A stretch of 64,000 bases of DNA from Proteles cristata cristata (GCA_017311185.1 JAESUZ010002877.1:487001-551000), one strand, 5' to 3'. Positions 34,030 to 45,934 are shown, counted from the stretch's first letter. A program made the numbers and translations. The notes: generated by a model not told the origin, from the sequence alone.

Positions 34030-34034
34030 ATCAA

Positions 34035-34227
34035 GTTCTTGATCGCACTTACTGACATGTGTCCTTGAATGGGGAAATCAGTTAATCTCTGTGAGCCTTG
34101 TTTTCTCTTCTGCAGTGGAGAGATTAATAATGTGCCTATCTTGTGAGTGCCCATGAGGATAATGAAATGTGACAATTCAAGGAAAGCCCTTGGCACAGAG
34201 CCTGGTGCATATAATGGCCTGAAAATA
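34035..34227 (+). mobile_element. MIR SINE
   Basis: tgtgagccttgttttctctt, ctgcagtggagagattaata, gaggataatgaaatgtgac and cttggcacagagcctggtg are in MIR order. Broken at its 3' end by a SINE. Confidence 0.75.
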
Positions 34228-34238
34228 TTTGCTACAGA

Positions 34239-34442
34239 GGCGCCTGGGTGGCTCAGTCAGTTAAGCATCTGACTTGGCTCAGGTCATGATCTCATGGGTT
34301 CAACAGTTCAAGCCCCATGTCAGGCTCCACGCTGACAGTGTAGAGTCGGCTTGGGATTGTTTCTCTTCCTCTCTCTGCTCCTCCTCCACTCATGCATGTG
34401 CCCCTCCTCCCAAAAAATAAATAAATAAACTAAAAAAAAAAG
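34239..34442 (+). mobile_element. Older carnivore SINEC
   Basis: ggcgcctgggtggctcagtc head; the body has gctgacagtgtagagtcggc, a mark of an older subfamily also seen at 17653. TSD tttgctacaga (34228-34238 and 34443-34453). Confidence 0.95.
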
Positions 34443-34453
34443 TTTGCTACAGA

Positions 34454-34734
34454 CTCCAGGCCCCATCCTTCACCTCACTGTATACTAGACCCTTGAGCTT
34501 TTAACCTCTCTGGTGCCAAGGTGGCTGTAGCTGTGAGGCATGAGGTTTTCCAGCTCCTCCCCAAGAAGCTGAGATCCTAAGACCACTAACAGTACATCCG
34601 TGCACTAGAGGAATAAGAAAACATATTGGAGAACCAGACAAAGACCCTTACCCCCCTGGAAAGGCACTGACCCTCACAAATGTCCACTGGTTTTGCCATC
34701 TAGCTTCTATTCATGCTATTTTCGAGAATAGTTC
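34454..34734. other. Unassigned DNA
   Basis: No gene or clear repeat is recognised. Confidence 0.4.
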
Positions 34735-35018
34735 CCTGATGTCCTCCTGGAGAACCTGCTCCCACACTTCAGATGGAAACCCCTCCAGGCTCCACAGTGG
34801 AACACGTGACCTGGGTCTCAACCAACCAGCACATTCGATTCTCTTTGCCACAATGATTGTTCCAAGGACTGCTTATGGCCCTGTAAGAACCAGGGAGTGC
34901 AGACCTAGACTTTGGCCTGTGGGAGAATGTGTGTTCTCTTTGCTGCTGAATCGAACCTCGGAAGATATGAATTAAAGCCAATATAGGTTTCTTCTTCCTT
35001 AAAATCAGCATGTCGCCA
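34735..35018 (+). mobile_element. MaLR-type LTR
   Basis: gtggaacacgtgacctgggt, ccacaatgattgttccaagg and aagaaccagggagtgcag follow the same LTR-like consensus as the 23555 copy. Its 3' part is missing. Confidence 0.5.
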
Positions 35019-35036
35019 CTTCTGTGTGAATTTTAT

Positions 35037-35236
35037 TTTTTTTTAACTGTATTTATTTGTTTTGAGAAGGGGGAAGAGAAAGAGCAGGGGAGGAACAGAG
35101 AGAGGGGATCAGGGAGAGAATCCCAAGCAGACTCCATACCATCAGTGCAGAGCCTGACAGAGGGCTCAAACTCACAAATTGTGAGATCATAACCTGAGCT
35201 GAAATCAAGAGTCAGATGAGCCACCCAGGTGCCCCT
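35037..35236 (-). mobile_element. Older carnivore SINEC, antisense
   Basis: GA-rich body, gtgagatcataacctgagct and gagccacccaggtgcccc head. TSD with mismatches: cttctgtgtgaatttta before, ctactgtgtaatttta after. Confidence 0.93.
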
Positions 35237-35394
35237 CTACTACTGTGTAATTTTAAACATGGAATACAATCTCCGAGCCAAAGGATCATTTGCTATAATA
35301 TACGTGCAAGCTTCTTGTACAAAGCAAAGTCTCAGTTAATGAGACTTATTATTTCCACCTCGCCTAAGGTCAGACTGTGAGATGAGACTAAGCT

Positions 35395-35580
35395 ACCATT
35401 TACTGACTCTCTTACTCTGCATAAAATGGTTTACATGCATTACTGGGTATTATTGAATTTAATAGTACCAATAGTCCTTTGGGGTAGGAATTCTTTAAGG
35501 CCCATTTTATGGATGAAGAAACTGAGGCTTAGTCATTTCAAATGTGCCCAAACCCACATGGCCAGTGCACCGTTGGAACA
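35395..35580 (-). mobile_element. MIR SINE, antisense
   Basis: gttattgaatttaatagtacc-like middle, then cccattttatggatgaagaa and actgaggcttagtcatttc, as in reversed MIR. Confidence 0.7.
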
Positions 35581-36019
35581 GCTTTGCTTTGTGTTACATA
35601 TTCATTTGACTGGAGGAACTCTAGCATGTAACTCACATAGCCCCCTAGGACCTGACCAGATTCTGCACACAAGATAAGGTCATGTTCGCAGTTATACCCA
35701 AAGTTAGCTGAGTCCTGCCTGGCCCCTTTCTGCTCCCAGGAACCTCACGCTGCCCATCTTTTGCCCTTCTCTCTTCCCTACCCCAGACGCCTGTATAAAA
35801 AAGCACCTGTCCATTCCCTGGCGCGATTCCTGGCGTGAATCACTCCAAGGGATGCCTGGGGGGTCTCCACCCCACAATCTCAGATGCCAGGGTGAAGCAA
35901 GGTCTTTTTCAGAGATGGTTGGTTTCTCTTCTTCGCTCCTCCCTGCCTCCGCTCTCACACTGTAACCCTCCTCTCAGCTCATCTTAGTCCATGCAGAAGT
36001 AAGGTCCTTTCTGGCTCTC
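35581..36019. other. Unassigned DNA
   Basis: Nothing recognised. The 84-residue minus frame (35704-35958) lacks features. Confidence 0.4.
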
Positions 36020-36490
36020 TTCAGTATATAAAGTATAATCTCTTTGGTATCTTCCTCCACCCTTGGCCTTGAGGGTCTCTACGAGCAGCTCCTACCCTTC
36101 TGACCACACTTTTACCAGCTCCTCCTCCTCCTGTCACCTGCTGACTCTGGAAAACCGCAAAGATTCTGTGCTGGACCCCGTTCTCTTCTCCCTTTACAGG
36201 ATCTCCCTCAAGTAAGTCACCCCTCTCCTGCTTCAGCTACTGCTTCTGGGAGGACAGATTCTAACCAAATCTCACGCCTCTTTTCAACTTCCCATTGAAC
36301 TTCCACTTGGATATATCATCCCCGTCGCCTCAACGGCTTCATGCTTAGAAGGGACCCAAACCTCTGACCATCAGCCCTCTCTCCCAACCCTCTACGTCTG
36401 CAGGCATGTCTGTCTGCTTTCAGCTTCTGGGAGGAAAATCACTGCCAGGACCCTCCCCTAACTGATGATGCTGGTCTCCTCTCTCTCTCT
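36020..36490 (+). mobile_element. Ancient LINE-like remnant (L2/CR1 type suspected)
   Basis: Pyrimidine-rich sequence with words like tccacttggatatatcatcc and tcatccccgtcgcctcaac resembles an old LINE 3' region that also seems present at 49100-49480. Family not certain. Confidence 0.3.
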
Positions 36491-36544
36491 TTCCCCAGAT
36501 TCAAATGAGGTGGTTTTTTCTTTTTTCAAATGAGTTGTTTTGTA

Positions 36545-36960
36545 ATCGGGTAGCAAATGACCTCTCTGTAGCAATCCAACATCTCAGTGACTTCACGCAG
36601 TATCGGTTTATTTCTCACTCTTGTTCCACACCAGTGAGAAACTGAGGGTGAGGAACTCTGCCACACAGCAATCCAGGGACCCACCCCCTTCACTCTAGTG
36701 GCTCTATCATCTCCTATGGCCTTGGAGTCCTCCAATGCACCCTCAGCATCCAGCTAGCAAATGAAAGACAAAAGTGCGTGTGATCGGTCACAGGAAATAT
36801 TTTAGAGGCCATGCCTAGAGGTGTTATGTGGCACTCTCACCTACATTCCATTGGTCAGAGCTCACTCAGGCCCCCACCAAATTGCAAGAGAGACTGGGAA
36901 GGGAGTCTAGCTATGTTCCCCGGAGGAAAGAAAATGGAGTTGGAGAACACACAGCAAGAG
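36545..36960 (-). mobile_element. Old MaLR-type LTR-like repeat, antisense
   Basis: aatccaacatctcagtgact, cggtttatttctcactcttg, ctacattccattggtcagag, ttgcaagagagactgggaag and gagttggagaacacac are in the order of the same ancient family as at 3835-4240. Confidence 0.5.
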
Positions 36961-37131
36961 CCTAAAAGTTAAGGGCTCTCAGCCTAGAGTGCTCATTCTA
37001 CAGCCTAATCCCCCATGAAGCCCCACACCCAGAAAAATTTCAGCCTCTATCCAACCAAGCAGCCCAGCCTCAGATGTTCAACTTACTCCTGAGTATAACC
37101 TTCATGACATTGACCCCTACACAATCGCTAG
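36961..37131. other. Unassigned DNA
   Basis: No feature recognised. Confidence 0.4.
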
Positions 37132-37525
37132 CCTTCATTCATTCAGCAAACATCTATTGAGCACTTACCTTGTTCTAGTCACTGTGCTCTATGCTAGAGA
37201 CCTCTGCCACCTCAAGCTTAAACTGCTTTGATTGCTGCTGAATGTATCTCCTTGGATTCCCTCTCTCCGACGTATAATGCACACGACCTCCATGCTATCT
37301 AATCTTAGTGGGAAAACAAAGCATGTTCCGCCAGTCATGGATTCAGGAAACTCTTTCATTGTTGGTCATTGACTATAAAATTCAATTCAGCATCTCCTGT
37401 GCACCAGATTCTGGGACCACCACAGTGAGCAAGTTGTGTCCTTTCCGTGAAGGAAGTCGCTTACCATCCCTAAAAGGAAGTAGTCAAATTATAAGAAGGA
37501 AACTAAAAAGGCCCAATCTTTTGAC
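37132..37525 (-). mobile_element. L2 LINE 3' region, antisense
   Basis: cattcattcagcaaacatct, attgagcacttaccttgttc and cactgtgctctatgctagag are the antisense L2 terminus. A second such start (cagcatctcctgtgcacc) at 37390 suggests two fragments. Confidence 0.65.
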
Positions 37526-37619
37526 CAAGGAAAGTTGACATCCATTGTTTCTGCCCACCCAGTATGCATTCCCCTTTACTCTGGCAACTGCACTCTGCTC
37601 TTCCATTGAGGATTCTCGT

Positions 37620-38000
37620 AGTTTGGGCTTCTGCAAGAGCAGACTCTGGGTGAGTAGATTCAAGGGCTTTACTTAGGAGGTGATCTCAGGAAACAACAGC
37701 AAGCAAGTAGGAAAGTGAGGCAGGCAAGGGAAAGAACTCAATAAAGAGTGCATTATCATTCAAGTGATTGCTCCAGGCAGCTGGAACTTAACCCCATTGG
37801 GGAGTTCTGAGAAACATTATAGAACATGAACCTCGGAACTTTCCCACCCAAGAGACAAGAGAGCTGGAGTGTATACACCAACTCCATCACTCATTAGTTG
37901 AGGGCTGCTCCTAGGAAGTGTTAATTCCCTGGCACTTCTGGCCAGTCTTGAATGTGTGAACGTGGGACCTGGTAGTCACAGAAAGCCCTTAGGCAAAGAG
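37620..38000. mobile_element. Probable ancient repeat, family unknown
   Basis: gcaagagcagactctgggtg, ctccaggcagctggaactta, ccattggggagttctgag and ttgagggctgctcctagg recall a dispersed mammalian repeat I cannot name. Confidence 0.35.
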
Positions 38001-38199
38001 AAGCAGGTGCCGGCTGGAAATTTGAGCCAGCATTTACTGAAATGGGAAGGGTCAAAAGAATAAGGATGAGGCACCAACATCATCTGCAATGGTGACCATC
38101 CTTCTATGTGATCACTGGTCAGTGAGAGACCCCGTATTCCCCTAGTCTTAGTTATAATTCTGATGGGGGTAGGGAGTGGTTGCTCATGACCCAGGAGAG

Positions 38200-38492
38200 C
38201 CTATCAACAAGACTCAGTCCTGAGAATTCTGAGAATTCTGCTACAAATGTTAGGCAAGAGATTGCTGAACCAAGATGATGTAAGCCTGGAGTTGCCAGCA
38301 ACCACCGCATGGAGAAAGCCTGCTGAAAAGTGAAACCAACACAGATGAACCCAGAGCTGAGTCTTGACAACATCTAACCATGCCTCAAACTCGTGCCTTG
38401 GGCTTTTTAATTAGATGAAACAACAAACTCCTTTTATCTTAAGTTGAATAGGATTTCTACCACTAGAAACAAAAATAACCCTGACTAACACA
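38200..38492 (+). mobile_element. MaLR-type LTR
   Basis: gatgatgtaagcctggagtt, gccagcaaccaccgcatgg, agcctgctgaaaagtgaaac, gaacccagagctgagtctt and a final aataaccctgactaacac match the LTR-like family of 23555. Confidence 0.6.
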
Positions 38493-38559
38493 TGAGGCAA
38501 TCAAAATTTTCCAAAGCAGGGCCCCAGTTCATCTCCCCTAATTCTGCTCCTCACTCCTG

Positions 38560-38935
38560 CACCGCTTCTAGGTTCATAACTGACCATCCCTCCCACAGAT
38601 CGTGTTGACATACACACATCTCACTCTCTGAACAACGTTCACCTCATCCCCACCAACAGGACTGTCTGTCTAAATCCTACTCATTTTTCAAGGCCCAGCT
38701 TTGGTCCTGCACTCTCCCAAAAGCCATCGTGACCACCCAAACCGCAACTCTCCTCTGAAAAACTTCATTGCCGTTGTCTGCGCCATTCATTTGGTGCTGT
38801 TCATAACATGGCTACTTCTATGAGGTTGAAGCGAGTCTATTTTTCCTTACTCCCCCATCAAGACTGGCAGCCATGTGTTTAACTGTCTGTACCTTTCATA
38901 ATGCCCCAAATGGACTAGCATTGTAGTGTGCAAAA
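38560..38935 (+). mobile_element. L2 LINE 3' region
   Basis: taaatcctactcatttttca, aggcccagctttggtcctg, aaaagccatcgtgaccacc and catcaagactggcagcc follow L2; the terminal cagtgcctggcaca part is degraded. Confidence 0.6.
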
Positions 38936-39243
38936 CAACACCCTGGTGATTCAGATCTCTTTTTGGAAGTATCTTAAAAATAAATGAATGGTGATGACAG
39001 TTGATTGTGTGAAGAATCTAGAACACAAGCATTTCTTACTTCTCCATTTTGCCGAAGACCAAGTGAGCACGATTCTACAGTGTGAGGCCCACTTCACCCA
39101 CACTGTGGGGCTCTTTTCTCACACCGCCTTTTCCTGAGTATCCCAGGCCACAGCTCACAGATCCCTTCCAGCTGATCCCTGCCATTCCTCACTTCTTGAA
39201 AGGCTTTGCATAATCTCTCCATATTTTCAGGATATTCACATTG
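38936..39243. other. Unassigned DNA
   Basis: No feature recognised. Confidence 0.4.
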
Positions 39244-39308
39244 ATTGTGTGTGTTGTGTGCATGTGAGTGTGCTTGTGTGTGTCTGCATGTGTGTGTGTG
39301 TGTGTGTA
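39244..39308. repeat. (TG)n microsatellite, interrupted
   Basis: tgtgtgtg runs broken by catg, agtg and ctgc words, ending in a longer pure (TG)n. Confidence 0.95.
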
Positions 39309-40559
39309 GACATTTCTCAGCTTCCCTTGCTGCTGAGTACAGACACGTGGCTTAGATTTCGCCAATTCGAGGCACACACATGAGAATTTGATTTGGAACA
39401 GGAGGGATACAGGCACATCTCTTGTGGGTCCAGCAGGTTTACCAGGCCGCAGGTGTCAATGGCGGCAACTTCCTACCAACCCAATCCCACAGTGTGGTTC
39501 TGGAAGGTGTTCGTAGAGGTTCAGCCTACAGCCTGCTCCTCCAGCCCTTCTAACAATTCTGCGAGCTTCCCAATGTCCTCAGCTACATCCCTTCCTGCTT
39601 TGAGCAGCTACAGTGAACTCTGTTGCCTGCAACCGTGTTGCCAACTGATGCAGCCTCCATGGCTTTCCCCACATCCCACGCGTGAAGCAAAGTTATGTGG
39701 CCTCGTCTGGCTGACGGCCGGCTTCAGTTCTTCCAGAGGTCAAAATCCCTGGAGCGTTTGAATTTATCTGCTATTTCACTCTTGGAAAGAAGAGAAGGGG
39801 GTGAGCAGCAAAACCAGATGGCCCTGGAAAATCTGCCTGGGTTCCTGGCATTCCGGAGGTTTTTCCTAGTCTGATTGGGGATTCTCCCATTCACCCAATA
39901 GGTGACTTTTAGTTGATGGGAAGGTTTAGCTAAATGAATGTGAGATCACTGTGTGTCTCCTACAGTTTTTATGGCACCAGAAATTCAAGAGTTAAAAAGA
40001 AAAAAGTGGAGGGGGAACCCCACCTCTCTTTCCCAGTGTGAGGCTGCCTCTGACTCTCCACGCCAAGTTCCTCTGATTCGGTTTCCTCTTGTTGGCTTCT
40101 GACTCAGCTAATTTTCCCCTTCTTTGGGCCTCTTGAAGACCTTTCTCAGCTCTCTCACCCCTGCTCCTGCATGGCTGCCTAAATCATATTTTCCCCCTGG
40201 AGTGCCTGGTAACTTCCCAATAAAACTTAACCATGTCTGCGAGGTCTGGGAGTCTGGGGCTGGGTTGGGCTGGGCTTCATCCTTCATAAATGCCCTTTCC
40301 TGCCTCTCTGACCTTGAATTCTAAGGAAAACCTTTCCTCCCCCTGCTTTGCACTCTCTACTCCAGCTGGCTCCAGACTACGCCAAGAATTCCCCAATCGG
40401 CAAGATGGCTGTCTGTGCAAACTTTATGGCTTCTTTGAGGGGTGCTGCTGGGGAAGAGGGTAACAGGCCATGAGGATTCCTCAGTTCTTCTAGTGCAGAA
40501 GCATGTGCATGCATGCGGCCACCAAAGATGCTCCACAGAAATTCTCACCATCACCCTCC
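39309..40559. other. Unassigned DNA, no gene recognised
   Basis: A 122-residue plus frame (39393-39761) is rich in Ser, Gln, Pro and Cys but has no recognised domain and no splice support. No SINE is present. Confidence 0.4.
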
Positions 40560-41455
40560 TAGTCATTCATTCATTAACATTTATTCCCTACAGAAACCGT
40601 TCTGGATAGAAACCCTAAAAGAAGGCCGGTTCAGGATGGCTTGCCAGGGTCTGTCATAGATAGGCTTTTGTAGACAGGTCCTAGCCAACAGCTTAAGGGG
40701 AAACAAGGTCTCAGGGGGCCCCTGGCTGTCTGATCATGTGACCCCTTTGGCTTCGTTACAAGGACGTCCTGTTCCTCTTGGAGTGATGGCTCTATTGGGG
40801 AAGTGACTGTGTCATATCTGGGACAGGAAAAAAGTTATTTCAAGTCCTGAAGTAATCACTCACTCAGTTAGTGCAGCCTTTTCAGGAACTGCCTGGACAG
40901 TGGAGAAAGAGCAGTCCTGAGGGAGGGTGACCAATGTTGCTATGGCAAAGGCGGACCACCCTGGTGGGAGAAGAGAAGCCGGCCTTGCCACCTCACTCCC
41001 CAGTTGAGACACATTTCTATAGGGCCATGAAGTGACGACAGGTGGGAATCAATACACATGACCTCCAAACCAAGATGCAGAGGCCTCTCCACACTGCTAG
41101 GTACATGGAAGGTTGGGAACATCCTCATGTTCACAACATCCTTGGGTTTCAAAGGCACACTGAGCAGCAGGATGGCACCTGAGGAAGGGGAAGAGGAAGG
41201 TCTCTTCTGAACTGGTTAGCATCCCCTGTGTGCAATGAGAGACTTAAGAAGCCCCGTTGGTATATTTCCTTCAGGAATCCTGGAGTTAGACCCAAAACTT
41301 ATCATTTCCTCATCACTAGGGTAGAATGAGGGAAACACAGGTTACATTCAGAAACTTCACAGATCCACACATAATGACCAGTCAGTGGTTTGGCCACCAG
41401 TCTTATGGAAACAAGAAGGGGGAAAGGCTTTATTTCTGGAAAAGTTATCAGTGTT
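40560..41455. other. Unassigned DNA with a small L2-like start
   Basis: cattcattcattaacattta at 40564-40585 resembles an antisense L2 end. Otherwise nothing recognised. Confidence 0.35.
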
Positions 41456-41530
41456 TTCAGTTTCATGCATTTGCCTAAACACTGTAGGTGCTCAACACAT
41501 ATTTGTCAAGCGAATGGGTTCATGTTTAGG
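41456..41530 (+). mobile_element. L2 LINE 3' end
   Basis: ctaaacactgtaggtgctca, acacatatttgtcaagcgaa resemble the L2 terminus. Confidence 0.5.
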
Positions 41531-42115
41531 TGTAGAATGTCAATGTTATTCTACATTCTCAATTTCCTAAGAACAGAGGCCCATACATCTGTTTGAATAT
41601 CATGGTGGTAGAAAGATTCTGAGTCTAGATTTCACTTCTCAACACTCAATTAATCAATCATGTTAATTTGCTTCACGTGCTTGATAAATAAAAAATAGAA
41701 GCAATGAAAGGGAAAAGTAATGAACTACAAGTCTACAGAGCTCTAGGTTTGCCTCCAGGAAATTCTGACCTCACCCAAGAGTCTCTACATTATCCTGCGA
41801 AATCAAAAATAGCATTGCTCTCAGAAATTCTAGGGCAGCTGCTATTTTGAGCATCTAGGCTGGAGATGGTAGATATTTGGAATGCTTGCTACTGCTTTGT
41901 ATTCTGTGCCCATGACAGGCATCATTAATCAATCGTTGTAACTCTATAGCTTGAGTCCTTCTCAACCCTGCATTCCAAGCAGCCACAACCAATCAATTAG
42001 AATTCACACAGAAAAAGAAATCAACTTGTATCCTTATTCTAGCCCATGATGGTTTATGACTTTTATATCCTAAATCTATCTGGAAATTCTCACAATACTC
42101 TTTATAATGACAGTG
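41531..42115. other. Unassigned AT-rich DNA
   Basis: No feature recognised. Confidence 0.4.
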
Positions 42116-42119
42116 AACA

Positions 42120-42270
42120 CCAAAATTACAGAATGACAGATCTGCAAGGGACCTTAGAGATCATCCAGTTTAATTCAAAAGACACGATAGCCTGGAGCAT
42201 CTTACACTGCAAAGTGGGACACTGAAGTCCAGAGAGGTTAAGCAACTTGCCCAAGTTCAGAACATTAGTT
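42120..42270 (-). mobile_element. MIR-like CORE-SINE
   Basis: gcaagggaccttagagatca, tccagagaggttaagcaac and ttgcccaagttcagaac are core blocks shared by MIR-like elements in antisense. Confidence 0.5.
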
Positions 42271-42354
42271 GACGTCATTTAACGATCGGTTATGTCTGTA
42301 CAGGGCTTCAGAGATGAAACATTACTTTTACCTGAAACATCTCATATGATCCTT

Positions 42355-42418
42355 AATTCATTCACCCAATAAATATTTATTGAATCCCTACTGTGTTCCA
42401 TGTACTATGCTGGAGATC
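42355..42418 (-). mobile_element. L2 LINE terminus, antisense, cut by a SINE
   Basis: aattcattcacccaataaat, atttattgaatccctactgt and gttccatgtactatgctgg are antisense L2. Continues to the SINE TSD. Confidence 0.65.
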
Positions 42419-42435
42419 AGAAAATCAGCACTTAG

Positions 42436-42644
42436 GGTCACCTGGGTGGCTTATTCAGTTAAGCGTCCAACTCTTGGTTTTGGCTCAGGTTATGATCTCA
42501 TGGTTTGTGAGTTTAGCCCCATGTCAGGAGCCTACTTAGGATTCTCTTTCTCCCTGCTCTCCCCTGTTCACATGCACGCCTGTGCATTCGCACTCTCAGA
42601 CTCTCAAAAAATAAACATTTTTTGAGTTTATTTTTCTTAAAAGT
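42436..42644 (+). mobile_element. Felid SINEC with an aberrant tail
   Basis: gtcacctgggtggcttattc head; the body lacks most of the usual ctgacagctcagagcctgg segment. The tail is not plain poly(A) but aaaaaataaac followed by its rough inverse gagtttatttttcttaa. TSD agaaaatcagcacttag/agaaaatcagcagttag (one mismatch). Confidence 0.93.
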
Positions 42645-42661
42645 AGAAAATCAGCAGTTAG

Positions 42662-43070
42662 TAGAGAAAAATGTTTTCAAAAGTTTTGATTCATTTGCTA
42701 GTTAGGTGGGGAGCCTTAAAACAATCCCATTACTTGGGCAAGACAAACATTACTCTCCTCAGTCTTTCAGGTACTAATGGGAATGACCATGACGCTGATG
42801 CAAAAAATGGTAGCTCCGGAATTCACACGATCCCTCAAGTTACCACTGTTGAAGGAAATCACTACTGTGTGACATTCAGGGACCAGCTTTGGAGGCCCAT
42901 CAATCATTTCTTAATCCACTCTCCCCCCATTTCAGAATGCGCAGGTATGAAGAAACGTTCCTGGATTTACCTCTCTGTTCAGGAAAAGGTGGTGAATTCT
43001 CCCACCTGTCCGAACAATTTCAAAGGGGCTTTTTTCCCCACATACCTGTGACCTCAGGCCCTGTAGCCCA
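42662..43070. other. Unassigned DNA
   Basis: A 126-residue plus frame (42671-43051) starts MFSKVLIHLL but shows no domain, no Kozak support and no splice borders matching a gene. Confidence 0.35.
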
Positions 43071-43074
43071 AAGA

Positions 43075-43215
43075 GTGGCGAGAAGAACACAGACATGGGA
43101 ATGCAGAGTCCTGGACCCCGTCCCCCTTTATGGTTCTAACCAGCTATCTCATCTTGCACAAGTCACATTGTCTCTCTAGGCCTCAGTTTCCCCATCTATA
43201 TGGGAAATAGGTTGA
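43075..43215 (+). mobile_element. MIR SINE
   Basis: ctcatcttgcacaagtcaca, ttgtctctctaggcctcagt and ttccccatctatatgggaa are MIR core. Confidence 0.75.
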
Positions 43216-44159
43216 GTCATGAGATCTCTAAGCCTCCTTCCCCCTGACATCTGATGATTCTGCCCGCCTGAGGAAGAGACAAGCTGTTCAGCGACACTTC
43301 ACCTTCTTTAGCCAGACTTCACATGTCACAACTGTTTCTGAAGCCCAAACCCACTGAGCGGACAGCAGCTCCAGGAAGGGTAGTGAGGTCTAGCAAAGCC
43401 CAAAGTCCCAGGGTGTGATGAATCATGGATCCAACTGATCATGAAGCAACCAATTCCTCCTCACATGTTATGGTTTCTTCTTCCCTCACACAATGATGAC
43501 GATACGATCAAAGCTGAAGCCTCATATGGAAATGCTTTGAAAATATTAAGATGCACCCATCAAGAAGGGGGTAAAAAAAAGAGCTGAACTAAATCAACCT
43601 TTTGTTTTGGAAAACAGCATTTTGACATGAATCTGTCGGGCTAAAAACAAAAAGAACTATACAAAAACACTGTATTCTCATTAGAAACTGTTTCCACAGG
43701 GCTATGGTTAGTGATTCTGTAAGTACATGTATAGTGAAGGTGAACAAATAAGTATGAGTTGTAGACAATGGGAGCTGCGTTTGGCACCATCAGAGAAAGA
43801 AGGAACAATGAGGAAAGACAGGAGGCCGGGACAAACCCAGTGATTATGGATTCAAGCTGGAGATATTCGTGTGAACTCATTTTTATTTAAGTACATATAG
43901 AGACAGGTGTAGAAAAGTAAGTATGTGCATATACATCGGCTACTCTGCACACATATGCTTCCTCAAGCAATGACCCAGTAGCAAAGAACGCACCCAGAAC
44001 TCTGAACTTGGTTTCCAAATACCATCTTCCAATAAAGGAATCAGGGCTCCCTGGAGAAAGAACTGATTTTAAGGCAGGGAAAAGATTGGTGAGCCTGGAG
44101 CGTTATATGCTCCAGAAGATAAGTGTCAGAAGGCAAGGTAATGAAAAAAAAAAAAAAAG
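43216..44159. other. Unassigned DNA, partly L1 3'-UTR-like
   Basis: From about 43560 the A-rich sequence may be the upstream part of the L1 3' UTR recognised from 44160. An A16 tract lies at about 44143-44158. Confidence 0.35.
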
Positions 44160-44830
44160 TGGGGAGCCCATCAGAAAGACGCAAGAACCAACCCAAAAGA
44201 GATCCCAATGACCAGAGCTAGAACAATTTGAGCAACAATTTGAAAAGGTATTGGATTATAATGCAAATGATAAAATAAAAGTCCTTGAGTCCATCCTGGT
44301 ATAAACAAATAATTGAATAAATAAATAAATTATAGGGAAGAGACAAATCGTTATAGGAGAATTCCAAATTCTATGATGTTTGGTCTGTAAGCTGGGCTTA
44401 GTGATTCACTTCCTCTAATCCATAGAGTCTAGAAAGGGGGAAACAGTAATTTTACAGCAGAGAAAACCAGCATAGCCACTGTACCCATGTGATCAATGTT
44501 AAAACCTCACCATCGGTTAGTCACATCGATATCATATACATCCTGACATAGTGTGAAAAGCAAGGGCACTTTACCTCCATGGTATTCTTTCAGAAAATCC
44601 ATAACTCTGGTTGAATCATGAGAAAACTTCGGAGAAACCTAAATCGGAGGACATTCGATAAAATACCTAAAAAGTTCAAGGTCGTGAAAAATAAGGAACA
44701 ATAGAGAAATCTGCAATATGGTATCCTGAAACAGAAAAAGGACATTAGTGGAGAAGCTAGGGAAATCCAAATAAAATCTGTAGTTTAGTTCATGGTATGA
44801 CACCAACGTTAACTTCTCAGTAAAGTAACC
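44160..44830 (+). mobile_element. L1M/L1ME LINE 3'-UTR
   Basis: gaatcatgagaaaacttcgg, agaaacctaaatcggaggac, attcgataaaatacctaaaa and gacattagtggagaagctag follow an old L1 3'-UTR in sense. An (AATA)n tract sits at 44318-44335. Confidence 0.5.
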
Positions 44831-45930
44831 CAGGGAAATGCTATCTGTAAGAAAGGATCATTATACCTGCCTTTAGAGGTAAGGCTGGAAATCTAGACCA
44901 CTCACTGCAGGGTGCCACGGGTATTACCATGGCCAGGGACCAGATCTGCCACTGTTTGAAACCAATTCAAAGAAAGAACCCAGGTAAAGGGAGAGGGGCC
45001 TGGCTGCAGGCTGATGGCAATGACAGTGGGGCATGGAAAGCAGTGTGAGGCCTTCCTAGGCCGAATGATTTCTCAGTGACATTAACAGGCTTCCTGCAAG
45101 AAACCACTTCTGTTCTCTCACTCAGTTCTTACCTCTGGGCAAAGTCAATCTATGTGAAGCTGTTTCTCTGAAAGGGGCCTGGGTTGTGATCAGAATCTAT
45201 TGTCAGAGAGATAGAAATTTCCTTCTCCCACGCGAATGCCAGGCAGGGGATGGTGCCAAACGGTCACAGGACCCTCATTTTCTGCAACAGTGATTGCTTT
45301 GTGTGAAGGGGGCAAGATGCCAGGCCAACTGCTGGGGAAACTGCCTGCTGCCCAGCATTGCAGGGCCCCAAGCGTTTGGGGAATTTCAGACCGAGGCCAG
45401 GGGAAGAAAGAGAACTTTACCACGTGACCCCCGCCATCTTCTGGGAGTACTTGTCAGGGAAATAATGGTGAGATGCTGCTCATTCCTGATGTGCAGATGC
45501 AGGGGAAACACCAGTGGCATATGAGCAGAGTCCCTCCAGAAGGGACAATGTTTAAGCTAAGGGTCCTCTAGAATGAGTTACCAGGTTAGCCAAGCTTTTT
45601 GGATAGAGGGGTTAATTCATTTAAATGCTTAACTTTTAAAATTTGGTTTTGATGGAGATCTTTTGAAAGCTCGTTACTCACTCCCCCTGCCTGATTAAGC
45701 AGAGCTTACAAAATATAAATTAACCTTTTCTGGGTAGTTGAAGGTCGTCGTGATGAACAGTTATGCCACGGGGCCGAGACACAGAAGTGCATTTAGTGAT
45801 TGGTACATTTGCTGAATGGGTGGTGATCTCAGCAATGGCCCTGAAATTTGCTCTTCTAAAAGAATCCCTGACATCAGCTTGTTTTTCCTTCAGAAAAGTG
45901 CAATGCATGTTCCCTCTTCTTCACGAAGGC
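44831..45930. other. Unassigned DNA
   Basis: Unique-looking, no exon recognised. Confidence 0.35.
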
Positions 45931-45934
45931 AAAA

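Noticed and set aside
42671..43051. 126-residue plus-strand frame with a hydrophobic start
   Set aside because: Ends beside a MIR and shows no domain; no Kozak or splice support.
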